Shown: one piece after another, positions 37,509 to 46,513 of the stretch | Layout: each line of letters opens with the position of its first letter | Numbering within the stretch: position 1 is the stretch's first letter | Origin: Polaribacter sp. | GTDB taxonomy: Bacteria; Bacteroidota; Bacteroidia; Flavobacteriales; Flavobacteriaceae | Direction of reading: 5' to 3' | Length of the DNA: 64,000 nucleotides | Assembly (NCBI GenBank): GCA_028336245.1 | Contig: JAOKTT010000001.1 | Location: 62,001-126,000 of the forward strand | Program-made: the position numbers and the translations under genes | The notes under the pieces: model-generated | The model's input: only the letters and a program-made list of their open reading frames with translations | Database searches by the model: none | What the model was told of the DNA's origin: nothing

Positions 37509-39155
37509 TTAAGCAAAATAAATATAGACACCTATTACAATTACACAGATAACAATACCCGTTTGTTTTGTGTACTTCCATGGTGTAATGTCTACTTGTT
37601 TTGTATACTCTTGCACAAAATCTTCTTCTCTTGGTTTTAGCTTTCCGATACCTAACATGATGCTAACATTTAATGCAAATAAAATTGCCATCACATCTAA
37701 AAAGTGCGGATACGCTTGTGCTTCTATAAGTGCTAGAGCAGCGCCGTCAGTAATCCTTGCAGCTGCTGCATTTTCGAGTGCTTTATGAATAAAATATGGC
37801 TGAAGAATAAACTGACTGAGAATGTATAATAAACAACCAGAAAATAATCCAACTTTAGCTGCAATGGCAGGCACACGTTTTGTTAAATAGCCTACAACTA
37901 TAATGGTTAAAATAGGAATGCTGTAAATACCGTTAATCTCTTGAAGATATGCAAACAAACTGCCTGCGTTGGCAATAAGTGGTGCAATAAACATAGAAGC
38001 AATGGCTAAAATAACACCAAATGTTTTTCCGTATTTTACCACTGTTTTTTCAGCTGCATTTTTATTAATATGTTGTTTGTAAATATCAATTCCGAATAAG
38101 GTTACAGAACTATTTAAAACACTGTTAAATGAGCTTAAAATAGCTCCAAATAATACTGCTGCAAAAAAACCAACCCAAGCACTAGGTAATACTTTTTTTA
38201 CCAACATTGGATACGCACTATCTGCACTCTCTAAATTTCCTTGAAATAGGTGAAAGGCAATTATACCAGGTAAAACAACAATTATTGGCCCGAGTATTTT
38301 TATAAAAGAAGCCAGTAATAATCCTTTTTGTCCTTCCTTTAAATCCTTTGCACCAAGTGCTCTTTGGATAATCTGTTGATTCGTTCCCCAATAAAATAGC
38401 TGTACTAACATCATTCCTGTAAAAATGGTATAAAATGGAACAGGGTCTGTTGCACTACCCATCGATTTAAATTTATCTGGGTTTTCAGTAGTTAAGGTGG
38501 ATAGGCCATCTAAAATGCTTCCATCACCAATCATCATTAGGCCAAATATTGGAATTAAAATCCCTCCTATCAATAAGCCAATAGCATTAATAGAATCTGA
38601 AACAGCAACGGCTTTTAAGCCTCCGAAAACGGCGTAGACAGAGCCGATAATTCCAATTCCCCAAACACAAATCCAAATAGATTGCGTATGTGTAACACCT
38701 AATAATTCGGGTATATCAAACATTCCGCTAATGGCTAAAGATCCTGAGTATAAAATTACTGGAAGTAACACTACAACATAACCAGAAAGAAATAAAATTG
38801 AGGTTAGTGTTTTTGTAGTAACATCGAATCGTTTTGCTAAAAACCCGGGAACTGTTGTTAAACCACCTTTTAAGTAACGTGGTAGTAAAAACATTGCTGT
38901 AACCACCATTGCTACAGCTGCTAGGGTTTCCCATACCATTACAGATAGACCACTTTGATATGCAGAACCGTTTAACCCAACTATTTGTTCTGTAGACAAA
39001 TTAGTTAATAATAAGGAGCCTGCTATAACACCCGCAGTTAAACTGCGACCGCCAAGAAAGTAACCATCTGATGAGGACTCTTTAGTACCTCTCGTTTTTA
39101 AATAGGATATGATAGCCACAAAAGCTGTAAATCCAATAAATGTTAAGAATTGCAT
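37509..39155 (-). CDS. Sodium/solute symporter (SSS family), probable galactose transporter
   Basis: A 548-residue inner-membrane protein with about 14 hydrophobic helices. The SSS-family features include the repeated Gly-rich helices (SSDGYFLGGRSLTAGVIAG, LLTNLSTEQIVGLNG) and the sodium-binding signature region GAILSSFNSVLNSS. The same family includes the well known sodium/galactose symporter. Position between galM and galK in the galactose operon supports D-galactose as substrate. It would bring monosaccharide across the inner membrane using the sodium gradient, suited to seawater. Confidence 0.9.
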   Translation of the reverse strand: MQFLTFIGFTAFVAIISYLKTRGTKESSSDGYFLGGRSLTAGVIAGSLLLTNLSTEQIVGLNGSAYQSGLSVMVWETLAAVAMVVTAMFLLPRYLKGGLTTVPGFLAKRFDVTTKTLTSILFLSGYVVVLLPVILYSGSLAISGMFDIPELLGVTHTQSIWICVWGIGIIGSVYAVFGGLKAVAVSDSINAIGLLIGGILIPIFGLMMIGDGSILDGLSTLTTENPDKFKSMGSATDPVPFYTIFTGMMLVQLFYWGTNQQIIQRALGAKDLKEGQKGLLLASFIKILGPIIVVLPGIIAFHLFQGNLESADSAYPMLVKKVLPSAWVGFFAAVLFGAILSSFNSVLNSSVTLFGIDIYKQHINKNAAEKTVVKYGKTFGVILAIASMFIAPLIANAGSLFAYLQEINGIYSIPILTIIVVGYLTKRVPAIAAKVGLFSGCLLYILSQFILQPYFIHKALENAAAARITDGAALALIEAQAYPHFLDVMAILFALNVSIMLGIGKLKPREEDFVQEYTKQVDITPWKYTKQTGIVICVIVIGVYIYFA

Positions 39156-39180
39156 AGTTGATTGTTTAGTTTATTAGTTT

Positions 39181-40086
39181 TTATTTTAGTGTTAAAGTTT
39201 CAATAGACACACACCATTTTACATCGTATGTTTCATTTGGTTGCAGCGTTTGCAACCCTATTTCATTATTAAAATTATCTGCCGCACCGGTCATAGGCTC
39301 AATTGCAATAATATTTTGATCGTCTGGTGTGTAGAGTTGCAAAAAAAAATATTTTGAGTTAGAACTTATATTCAAATTATACTCTGGTGTTGAGAACTTA
39401 ATTTCATTTGTTGTTAGTAGATAACCAGTGTCTAATTTTACGTCTTTTAGCTGAAAAGGCATTTCGACATCTAATGCTGTGGTGCCTGAAATAATTTGTT
39501 GAGCATCATAGACGTATTTTGTATCACTTTTAAAATTTAGAGCACTATTATCAAAATTTTTACTGTAAAAATAAGGATGCCAACCTATGTTAAAAGGAAA
39601 GCTGCTCTTATCATTGTTTACCGCTTTAATTGATAAAATAATTCCGTTTTTATCCAGTCTATACGTTAATTCTATATTGAATTTAAAAGGAAACCCCTCC
39701 GTCTTCCCGTCATCTTTATAGAGCAAAGTTAAGGAAGCATACTCTTGAGTAGCCACGCTATCTATGACCTCAAATGGTTTGTTATAAACGAATCCGTGTA
39801 ACGCATTGTTTTTATCAATTTCGTTGCATTGTAGTTTGTATTTTAAATTATTAAAAGTGTATTCACCATCCTTAATTCTGTTGGCAAATGGAAACAAAAT
39901 AGAAGACGCAAAGGTGTCTTTATAAGAAGTGCTGTTAGAATCTGCAAGAATCTGAATATTTTTAAATACAAAATCACTTAATCTTCCGCCTTGATGTATA
40001 CATATTTGAGCTTTAGATTGACCGTCGGGACTCTCTAATTCTATATAATTTAATTCTGCTGCGACTATTTCTGTTATTTTATACAA
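39181..40086 (-). CDS. galM: Aldose 1-epimerase (galactose mutarotase)
   Basis: A 301-residue protein with the beta-sandwich fold of aldose epimerases, which interconvert alpha- and beta-galactose before galactokinase. Seen motifs are NRIKDGEYTFNN, the catalytic-His segments ALHGFVYNKP and NIGWHPYFY, and the acidic region AIEPMTGAADNF. It is four bases upstream of the regulator stop in the same operon, directly before the symporter. No signal peptide is present, so it acts in the cytosol. Confidence 0.9.
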   Translation of the reverse strand: MYKITEIVAAELNYIELESPDGQSKAQICIHQGGRLSDFVFKNIQILADSNSTSYKDTFASSILFPFANRIKDGEYTFNNLKYKLQCNEIDKNNALHGFVYNKPFEVIDSVATQEYASLTLLYKDDGKTEGFPFKFNIELTYRLDKNGIILSIKAVNNDKSSFPFNIGWHPYFYSKNFDNSALNFKSDTKYVYDAQQIISGTTALDVEMPFQLKDVKLDTGYLLTTNEIKFSTPEYNLNISSNSKYFFLQLYTPDDQNIIAIEPMTGAADNFNNEIGLQTLQPNETYDVKWCVSIETLTLK

Positions 40087-40090
40087 ACTG

Positions 40091-41089
40091 TTATAATGAT
40101 TTTCTAATAATTAAATGGTTTGGGTTTTCTACTTGCGCAAATTCTCTATTCAAAATCATTTGTGCCAATCGTTCTCCCATATGGGTAAAATCTGTTGATA
40201 TTGTTGTAATTCCTCCTTCAACCACCTCCTTTAAAAGCGTATCATTATAAGAAATAATACCAATGTCTTGTGCCAGTTTAAAGTCCTGTTCTTTTGTGCG
40301 CTTAATAATTCGGATTAAATTTTTATCCTCTAAAAGTATATATAATTCTCCTTTTGAAAGCGTTCTATTACTTAGCGTTTCAATAACCTCATTTTGAATG
40401 GCATAATCGGTACAAAACAAATTAAAACCCTCTAAAATTCCTTGTGGCTGATGTTCCCTGTCGTAGAGAAGAATCGCTTTTTTATATTTTTTTATACCTT
40501 CAAGTCCGGCTACTAAACCTTGATATATATCCTTCTTAAAGTTCTGGTAAATAGAAGGGTACTCCAATAGTTCTGATTGTATTTGGTCTAAAATATATAC
40601 TTTATCATTTGGTAATCTTTTGATAACCGTTTCAACCCCTTTGAGGTTGGCAGGCATAATGACATAGCAACTATAGTCTCCTACATTGTCATTTATTAAT
40701 TTATTAAAGACCTCTAGATTAAAATGATGGAAAAACACATCTACTTGCACATCAGCACCCAAACCAACTAAAAAAGAGTTATATAAGTCTTCTTTAAAAG
40801 AATTAAACTCATCAAATAATAAAAATATTTTCTGATTTAGTTCAACATTCTCACTCGTAATATAGTAGCCTTTACCCACAATAGATTGAATAATTCCGCG
40901 CGTTTTTAGTTCATTAAATGCCGTAAGTACGGTATCTCTAGAAAGAGAATGTTGGTCTTTTATCCGGTTTAAAGACGGCAACTTATCGCCTTTTTTAAGC
41001 ACTCCGTTAAGGATAGCATCTTCAATTGAAGCTATAATTTGTTTGTACTTCGGCTTACCATAATTTTCTTTAATTTTTACGATTTCCAT
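40091..41089 (-). CDS. GntR-family regulator with periplasmic-binding-like sensor domain
   Basis: I start this at ATG 41089 (MEIVKIKENYGKPKYK, 332 residues). The residues before it in the longer frame (MFYLCK) look like leader. The N-terminal 75 residues are a GntR winged helix (GDKLPSLNRIKDQHSLSRDTV) and the rest is a LacI-type sugar-binding domain (VGLGADVQVDVFFHHFNL, ILNREFA). It is the first gene of the galactose operon, so it probably regulates it and itself in response to a sugar. Two perfect palindromes sit 35-66 bases upstream. Confidence 0.9.
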   Translation of the reverse strand: MEIVKIKENYGKPKYKQIIASIEDAILNGVLKKGDKLPSLNRIKDQHSLSRDTVLTAFNELKTRGIIQSIVGKGYYITSENVELNQKIFLLFDEFNSFKEDLYNSFLVGLGADVQVDVFFHHFNLEVFNKLINDNVGDYSCYVIMPANLKGVETVIKRLPNDKVYILDQIQSELLEYPSIYQNFKKDIYQGLVAGLEGIKKYKKAILLYDREHQPQGILEGFNLFCTDYAIQNEVIETLSNRTLSKGELYILLEDKNLIRIIKRTKEQDFKLAQDIGIISYNDTLLKEVVEGGITTISTDFTHMGERLAQMILNREFAQVENPNHLIIRKSL

Positions 41090-41124
41090 CTTGCAAAGAT
41101 AGAACAAAATTTTAATAAATAAAA

Positions 41125-41155
41125 CTAGTAGGTACTAGATGGTTTTTAAAACCAT
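41125..41155 (-). promoter_or_regulatory. Two adjacent palindromes, candidate operator of the GntR regulator
   Basis: CTAGTA at 41125-41130 and TACTAG at 41133-41138 form a perfect inverted repeat with a two-base gap. Directly next to it, ATGGTTTT / AAAACCAT (41139-41155) is a second perfect palindrome with a one-base centre. Both lie just upstream of the regulator gene, which is where a self-regulating GntR protein should bind. Confidence 0.5.
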
Positions 41156-41311
41156 TTTATTTACTTATTCTATCTTTTGCCGAACCAATTAAAAACCTTA
41201 AAACTGTCTTGAAAAACGGAATTAACTTGATGACTATTACTACTCTTGTTGTTCTCTGAAGCATCCCTAAAATAACAAAATAAATTTAGAATAGGGTTCT
41301 AACCAAGGCAA

Positions 41312-41624
41312 CTAAATGTTGACTCTTACATTTATACCCATCCAAAACACTCCGTTTTTATCATTAAATAAGTAATCGTATTACTAGAAATAGCTCCATC
41401 ACTTAGTTTTGTGGTTCTTATTTCAGCACGGGTCAATAAAGAACATACCGTATCAATCCATTGAGAGTTGCGTGCCACAAAAAGCACTATCTATTTTGTT
41501 CAATAGAATGGACAGTATTTTGATTAAAACCTTCTTTACTAGAAATTATTTCAAAACTTTAAGCACAAGCTTACTGCGAAAATAATGAAATTAAAAAACT
41601 AATAAATAATATAATTCTGTGCAT
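41312..41624 (-). pseudogene. Relic of an HTCS regulator gene, N-terminal part
   Basis: On the minus strand an ATG at 41624 opens a signal peptide (MHRIILFISFLISLFSQ) that is then stopped. The next piece reads SKEGFNQNTVHSIEQNR, a stop, and CFLWHATLNGLIRY, which is the start of a Reg_prop propeller in HTCS proteins. Another frame gives LSDGAISSNTIT and a further one LFNDKNGVFWMGI, a second propeller blade. Several frameshifts and stops separate these. No kinase or DNA-binding part is found between here and the galactose operon, so the gene is dead and truncated. Confidence 0.75.
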
Positions 41625-41728
41625 CTGCTTTTATATTTACTCCCAAAATAATCCTATTTTTTAGAAATTTGTAATACTTTTTTTGCATTTTTTAATACTA
41701 TTTTATTTTATTTGCTAAATTAGCATCA

Positions 41729-42616
41729 ATGAAACTACACTTATTAGATAGAAGTAACAGCAATTCAGGAATTTCTGTAAAAAAAAACAACTACCCTAGT
41801 TTTTTGAAACTATGGCATTATCACCCAGAATTAGAGTTAGTAGCAATCTTAAAGAGTACAGGAACCTGTTTTATTGGAGATAGTATAAAAAAATTTCAGC
41901 CAAAAGACGTTGTTTTAATTGGTAAAAACCTGCCACATATGTGGTTAAATGATCCTTTGTATTTTGAAGAGAATAGCACACTAAAAGCAGCAGCAATTTC
42001 TATACATTTCAAAGACCTATTTTTAGGAAACACTTTTTTTAATTTACCAGAAATGAATTCAATTTTACAGCTTTTTAAAAAAGCTGAGCAAGGCATTCAA
42101 TTTAAAAACGTCTCTAAAAAATTAAGACAGTCTATTAAAAAACTTCATACAGCATCAGATTTTAATAAAACATATCATTTTATAGCGATACTATATGAGC
42201 TCTCAATACATAGTGATTATAAGGTATTGGCAAGTCCTGGTTATGTAAACGCATTACAACAAGAAGATTCAGCATTAACAAATCAAGTAATTGCCTATAT
42301 TTTTAAGAATTTCAACAAAGAGATTAACCTTAAAAAAGTTGCTGAAATATCAAAAATGAATGCATCTGCATTTAGTAGATCCTTTAAGCGTGTTCATCGT
42401 AAAACATTTTCAAAATACGTAAATGAAATAAGAATTGGATATGCTTGCAAGTTACTAATAGAAAATGACTTAAATATTTCAGCAATTGCCTACGAAACAG
42501 GATTTAACAATTTATCAAATTTTAATAGACAATTTAAAATGATAAAGAAAATATCACCTTCTGCCTATATTAAAAAACATATTAATTATACAAATGTTAC
42601 TAATCACTCAGGTTAA
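41729..42616 (+). CDS. AraC-family transcriptional regulator
   Basis: A 295-residue cytosolic activator. The N-terminus has a cupin-like ligand domain (FLKLWHYHPELELVAILKS, GKNLPHMWLNDPLYF) and the C-terminus two AraC helix-turn-helix motifs (INLKKVAEISKMNASAFSR and LNISAIAYETGFNNLSNFN). Such proteins respond to sugars or their acids. It is 88 bp before the fuconate dehydratase gene on the same strand, and probably controls the L-fucose-type operon. Confidence 0.92.
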   Translation: MKLHLLDRSNSNSGISVKKNNYPSFLKLWHYHPELELVAILKSTGTCFIGDSIKKFQPKDVVLIGKNLPHMWLNDPLYFEENSTLKAAAISIHFKDLFLGNTFFNLPEMNSILQLFKKAEQGIQFKNVSKKLRQSIKKLHTASDFNKTYHFIAILYELSIHSDYKVLASPGYVNALQQEDSALTNQVIAYIFKNFNKEINLKKVAEISKMNASAFSRSFKRVHRKTFSKYVNEIRIGYACKLLIENDLNISAIAYETGFNNLSNFNRQFKMIKKISPSAYIKKHINYTNVTNHSG

Positions 42617-42675
42617 GTGCAAAAATAGTATTAGTTTGTGTCAAGTTTTTAGTGGACATACATAAAAAGACGTAT

Positions 42676-42683
42676 TACTTTTG
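42676..42683 (+). promoter_or_regulatory. Possible -7 promoter element and palindrome before the L-fucose-type operon
   Basis: TACTTTTG at 42676-42683 fits TAnnTTTG, 22 bases before the dehydratase start. A near-palindrome TTGTAACGTAACAA overlaps its end and could be a binding site for the AraC regulator encoded upstream. No -33 element at the right distance was found. Confidence 0.3.
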
Positions 42684-42704
42684 TAACGTAACAAACGACC
42701 CACA

Positions 42705-44024
42705 ATGAAACAAGCAATTACCATTATAAATATAGTAACAAAAGACGTACGTTTCCCAACCAGTGATTCTTTAGATGGATCAGACGCAATGAATCCAGAT
42801 CCAGATTATTCTGCGGCATATGTCATTTTAGAAACAGACCATCCAGAATTTAATGGACATGGACTAACATTTACTATTGGTCGTGGAAATGAATTATGTG
42901 TTGCCGCAATTGAATCTTTATCCCACTTAATTATTGGTAAAACGTTAGAGTCCTTTACTCAAAACATGGGTGACTTTTGGAAAATGATTACAGGAGATAG
43001 CCAATTGCGTTGGTTAGGTCCAGAAAAAGGAGTGATTCATTTGGCAACAGGTGCCGTGGTTAATGCAGTTTGGGATTTATATGCGAAAGTAGAAGGAAAA
43101 CCGCTTTGGAAATTAATTGCAGGCATGTCTCCAGAAGAATTTGTAAAGTGTGTTGATTTCACATACATTACAGACGCAATTACGCCAATTGAAGCATTTA
43201 ACATTCTAAAAAAGAACGAAACAACGAAGCAAGAACGCATTGATCATTTATTAGAAAACGGTTATCCTGCTTATACTACTTCTGCCGGTTGGTTGGGTTA
43301 CAGCGATGATAAAATGCGAAGACTTTGCCAAGAAGCAAAAGCGGAAGGTTTTAAGCATATGAAAATAAAAGTTGGTTCAGATTTACAGGATGATATGCGT
43401 AGAGCGCAAATTATTCGGGAAGAAATTGGAGAAGACTTACAATTAATGATGGATGCCAATCAAAAATGGGATGTAGATGAAGCGATTGAAAATATGGCTG
43501 CATTGAAAAAATTTAATCCCTATTGGATTGAAGAACCAACAAGCCCTGACGATATTTTAGGACACGCAAAAATTGCACGAGCCATTGCTCCAATTAAAGT
43601 TGCAACCGGCGAACATTGTCAAAATAGAGTAATGTTTAAACAATTAATTATGGCAGACGCTTTACAAATTTGTCAAATTGATAGTTGTAGAGTTGGTGGT
43701 GTAAACGAAATTATGGCTATTTTATTAATGGCTGCAAAATACAAAGTTCCTGTTTGTCCTCACGCAGGCGGCGTTGGTTTGTGCGAATATGTACAACACT
43801 TATCTATGATAGATTATATTTGTGTAAGTGCAACAACTGACAATAGAATTATAGAATATGTAGATCATTTACACCAACATTTCTTTGAGCCTGTTGTAAT
43901 TAAAAACGGTGCATATATGCCACCAAAACAACCAGGATATAGCATTACAATGAAACCTAAATCGTTAGAAACCTACAGTTTTCCGAATGGAAAAGTTTGG
44001 GCTAAAAAACTACAATTAAAATAA
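42705..44024 (+). CDS. L-fuconate dehydratase (enolase superfamily)
   Basis: A 439-residue cytosolic enzyme that removes water from L-fuconate to give 2-keto-3-deoxy-L-fuconate. The enolase-superfamily site is complete: lysines K220/K222 in MKIKVGSD, metal ligand D250 in LMMDANQKWD, E in YWIEEPTSPD and the general base His in VCPHAGGVGLCEY. The FucD start TSDSLDGSDAMNPDPDYS is typical of the subgroup. Known members also accept L-galactonate, which matters if the locus feeds L-galactose. It is the first enzyme gene of the operon. Confidence 0.93.
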   Translation: MKQAITIINIVTKDVRFPTSDSLDGSDAMNPDPDYSAAYVILETDHPEFNGHGLTFTIGRGNELCVAAIESLSHLIIGKTLESFTQNMGDFWKMITGDSQLRWLGPEKGVIHLATGAVVNAVWDLYAKVEGKPLWKLIAGMSPEEFVKCVDFTYITDAITPIEAFNILKKNETTKQERIDHLLENGYPAYTTSAGWLGYSDDKMRRLCQEAKAEGFKHMKIKVGSDLQDDMRRAQIIREEIGEDLQLMMDANQKWDVDEAIENMAALKKFNPYWIEEPTSPDDILGHAKIARAIAPIKVATGEHCQNRVMFKQLIMADALQICQIDSCRVGGVNEIMAILLMAAKYKVPVCPHAGGVGLCEYVQHLSMIDYICVSATTDNRIIEYVDHLHQHFFEPVVIKNGAYMPPKQPGYSITMKPKSLETYSFPNGKVWAKKLQLK

Positions 44025-44025
44025 T

Positions 44026-44805
44026 ATGATATTTAGTTTAAAAGGAAAAACAGCCATTGTTACAGGGGGTGGAAGTGGCATTGGAAAAGCAATTTCAAAA
44101 ACCTTTGCAAAGCAAGGTGCACATATTTGTATTCTTGATTTTAGTGAAGAAAATGGAAATACAACGGTTTCAGAAATAAAAAAAGAAAATGGCGCTGCCA
44201 GCTTTTATCAATGCGATGTAGCAAATCAAAATCAAATAGAAGAAATTTTTAACGCAATTTCTAAAAATAATTCCATAGATATTTTAATAAATAACGCCGG
44301 TATTGCGCACGTTGGAAACATAGAAAATACAAATTCTGAAGATCTAGATCGCCTATATAATGTAAATATAAAAGGTGTTTATAACGGAATGAAAGCCGCT
44401 ATTAAACATTTTATGAAAAATAGAAAAGGAGTTATTGTTAATATGGCTTCCATTGCCTCTTCAGTAGGTATTTCCGATAGATTTGCGTATTCGATGACCA
44501 AAGGAGCTGTGTTAACCATGACCTATTCTGTGGCAAAAGATTACGTAACTAGTGGAATTAGATGTAATTGTATTTCTCCAGCTCGAGTGCATACACCATT
44601 TGTAGACAACTTTATAAAACAAAATTATCCAGAGAATCAAGAAGAAATGTTTGAGAAACTTTCTAAAACACAACCAATTGGTCGTATGGGAAAACCTGAA
44701 GAAATAGCAAACCTTGCACTCTATTTATGCAGTGATGAAGCTTCATTTATAACAGGTACAAACTTTCCTATTGATGGAGGATTTGTTACGTTGAATGGAA
44801 ATTAA
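44026..44805 (+). CDS. Short-chain dehydrogenase, probable 2-keto-3-deoxy-L-fuconate dehydrogenase
   Basis: A 259-residue SDR: cofactor loop TGGGSGIGKAI, NNAG, and the catalytic pair Y155/K159 in YSMTKGAVLTM, all intact. In the non-phosphorylating L-fucose pathway an SDR oxidises 2-keto-3-deoxy-L-fuconate to the 2,4-diketo acid. Its place between the dehydratase (one base gap) and the diketo-acid hydrolase supports this step. It is otherwise like many SDRs, so the substrate rests on context. Confidence 0.85.
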   Translation: MIFSLKGKTAIVTGGGSGIGKAISKTFAKQGAHICILDFSEENGNTTVSEIKKENGAASFYQCDVANQNQIEEIFNAISKNNSIDILINNAGIAHVGNIENTNSEDLDRLYNVNIKGVYNGMKAAIKHFMKNRKGVIVNMASIASSVGISDRFAYSMTKGAVLTMTYSVAKDYVTSGIRCNCISPARVHTPFVDNFIKQNYPENQEEMFEKLSKTQPIGRMGKPEEIANLALYLCSDEASFITGTNFPIDGGFVTLNGN

Positions 44806-44827
44806 ATAAATAATAAAAGATGTAAAA

Positions 44828-45679
44828 ATGAAATTAATAAGATTCGGAACAGAAGAAAACGAAAAACCAGGAATTCAATTAGAAAATAAACGCATAGATG
44901 TTAGTGCATTTGGAGAAGATTACAACGAAAAATTCTTTGAAACAAACGGGTTAGAACGTTTAAAATATTGGATAAAAACGAACGAAAGCAATTGTCCCAT
45001 AATTGATGATGCAGTTCGTTTAGGTTGTCCTATTACAAGACCTTCTAAAATTGTTTGCGTTGGTTTAAATTATGCGAAACACGCAGCAGAAGCTGGAATG
45101 AAAGTTCCTGATGAGCCTGTTTTATTCTTTAAGTCTACCACAGCAATTGTGGGTCCTAATGATGATGTTGTAATTCCTAAGAATAGTAAAAAAACAGACT
45201 GGGAAGTAGAACTAGCAATCGTAATTGGTAAAAAAGCATCATATGTTTCTTTAGAAAATGCAGAAGATTATATTGCAGGCTATGTTTTACATAATGATGT
45301 TTCTGAACGTGCTTTTCAAATTGAAAAAGAAGGACAATGGTGTAAAGGAAAAGGTTGTGATACATTTGCTCCTTTAGGTCCATTTTTAGCAACTAAAGAT
45401 GAAATAAAAAATCCTAACAACCTGCACTTGTGGTTAGAAGTTAATGGCGAACGTTTGCAAGATTCTTCTACATCAGATTTTATTTTTAACGTACAAGAAG
45501 TTGTATCTTACATCAGTCAGTATATGACTTTATTACCTGGTGATGTTATTTCTACAGGAACGCCATTTGGTGTTGGTTTAGGTTTCCATCCGCCAAAATA
45601 CTTAAAGCCAGGAGATGTCATGCGTTTAGGTATTGAAGGATTGGGTATTTCAGAACAAAAAACAGTAGGCTACCGATAA
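44828..45679 (+). CDS. Fumarylacetoacetate hydrolase-family protein, probable 2,4-diketo-3-deoxy-L-fuconate hydrolase
   Basis: A 283-residue FAH-fold enzyme: VCVGLNYAKHAAEAG, the metal-binding acidic residues in DWEVELAIVIG, KGKGCDTFAPLGPF and the end GDVISTGTPFGVGLG. It would cleave the diketo acid to pyruvate plus L-lactate (or L-glycerate, if the starting sugar is L-galactose). No aldolase is present in the operon, so this hydrolase is the carbon-splitting step. It lies directly before the lactonase, with only one base between stop and start. Confidence 0.88.
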   Translation: MKLIRFGTEENEKPGIQLENKRIDVSAFGEDYNEKFFETNGLERLKYWIKTNESNCPIIDDAVRLGCPITRPSKIVCVGLNYAKHAAEAGMKVPDEPVLFFKSTTAIVGPNDDVVIPKNSKKTDWEVELAIVIGKKASYVSLENAEDYIAGYVLHNDVSERAFQIEKEGQWCKGKGCDTFAPLGPFLATKDEIKNPNNLHLWLEVNGERLQDSSTSDFIFNVQEVVSYISQYMTLLPGDVISTGTPFGVGLGFHPPKYLKPGDVMRLGIEGLGISEQKTVGYR

Positions 45680-46510
45680 ATGAAAATAGACGCACATCAG
45701 CATTTTTGGCAATATAATCCGCAACGTGATAGGTGGATTAATGAAGAAATGAGTATGCTTAAACACGATTTTTTACCTGAAAATCTGCTACCAGTATTAC
45801 AACAACATCAATTTGATGGGTGTGTAGCTGTACAAGCTGATTCTTCAGAAAAAGAAACAACATTTTTATTAGAATTAGCAGAAGATAATGCTTTTATAAA
45901 GGGCGTTGTTGGTTGGCTAGATTTGTGTAATGAAAATATTGATGTGCGTCTAAACCATTTTTCAAAATATAAAAAACTAAAAGGATTACGCCATATTGTG
46001 CAAGCAGAACCAGATGGTTTTATGCTTCAAAAAGAATTTCAACGCGGTATTTCTGCATTAGAAAAATATGATTTTACGTATGATATTTTAATATTTCCGC
46101 ATCAATTAGAAGAAGCAATTGAATTGGTTAGCAAATTTTCGAAGCAAAAATTTATTTTAAATCATTGTGCTAAACCTTACATTAAAGACAATAAAATCAC
46201 TATTTGGAAAAAGAATCTCGAAAAATTAGCTCGTTTTAAAAATGTAGCCTGTAAGGTATCAGGTTTAACAACAGAAGCCAATTGGAATTCTTGGAATCAA
46301 AAAGAGATTCAACCTTATCTTGATGTTGTTTTTAAAGCATTTGAAAATGATCGCTTACTTTTTGGAAGCGATTGGCCAGTAAGTTTATTAGCTGGCAATT
46401 ATACAGAAACTGTTGGACTTATTGAAAATTACATTCAACAATTTTCTAAAACGGAACAGCAACAAATAATAGGATTAAATGCCATAAATTGGTATAACTT
46501 AAAAGATTAA
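45680..46510 (+). CDS. Amidohydrolase, probable L-fucono-1,5-lactonase
   Basis: A 276-residue amidohydrolase-superfamily protein, of the length of sugar lactonases. It has MKIDAHQHFWQY at the N-terminus (metal His residues), FILNHCAKPYI in the middle and RLLFGSDWPVSLL near the end. It should open the lactone made by the sugar dehydrogenase, giving L-fuconate. The gene is flanked without gaps by the hydrolase and the second SDR, in one operon. Confidence 0.9.
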   Translation: MKIDAHQHFWQYNPQRDRWINEEMSMLKHDFLPENLLPVLQQHQFDGCVAVQADSSEKETTFLLELAEDNAFIKGVVGWLDLCNENIDVRLNHFSKYKKLKGLRHIVQAEPDGFMLQKEFQRGISALEKYDFTYDILIFPHQLEEAIELVSKFSKQKFILNHCAKPYIKDNKITIWKKNLEKLARFKNVACKVSGLTTEANWNSWNQKEIQPYLDVVFKAFENDRLLFGSDWPVSLLAGNYTETVGLIENYIQQFSKTEQQQIIGLNAINWYNLKD

Positions 46511-46513
46511 ATT

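Noticed and set aside
37504..37581. Longer N-terminus of galactokinase
   Set aside because: It would overlap the symporter gene and its Cys-rich residues are unlike the family; ATG 37503 matches family starts.
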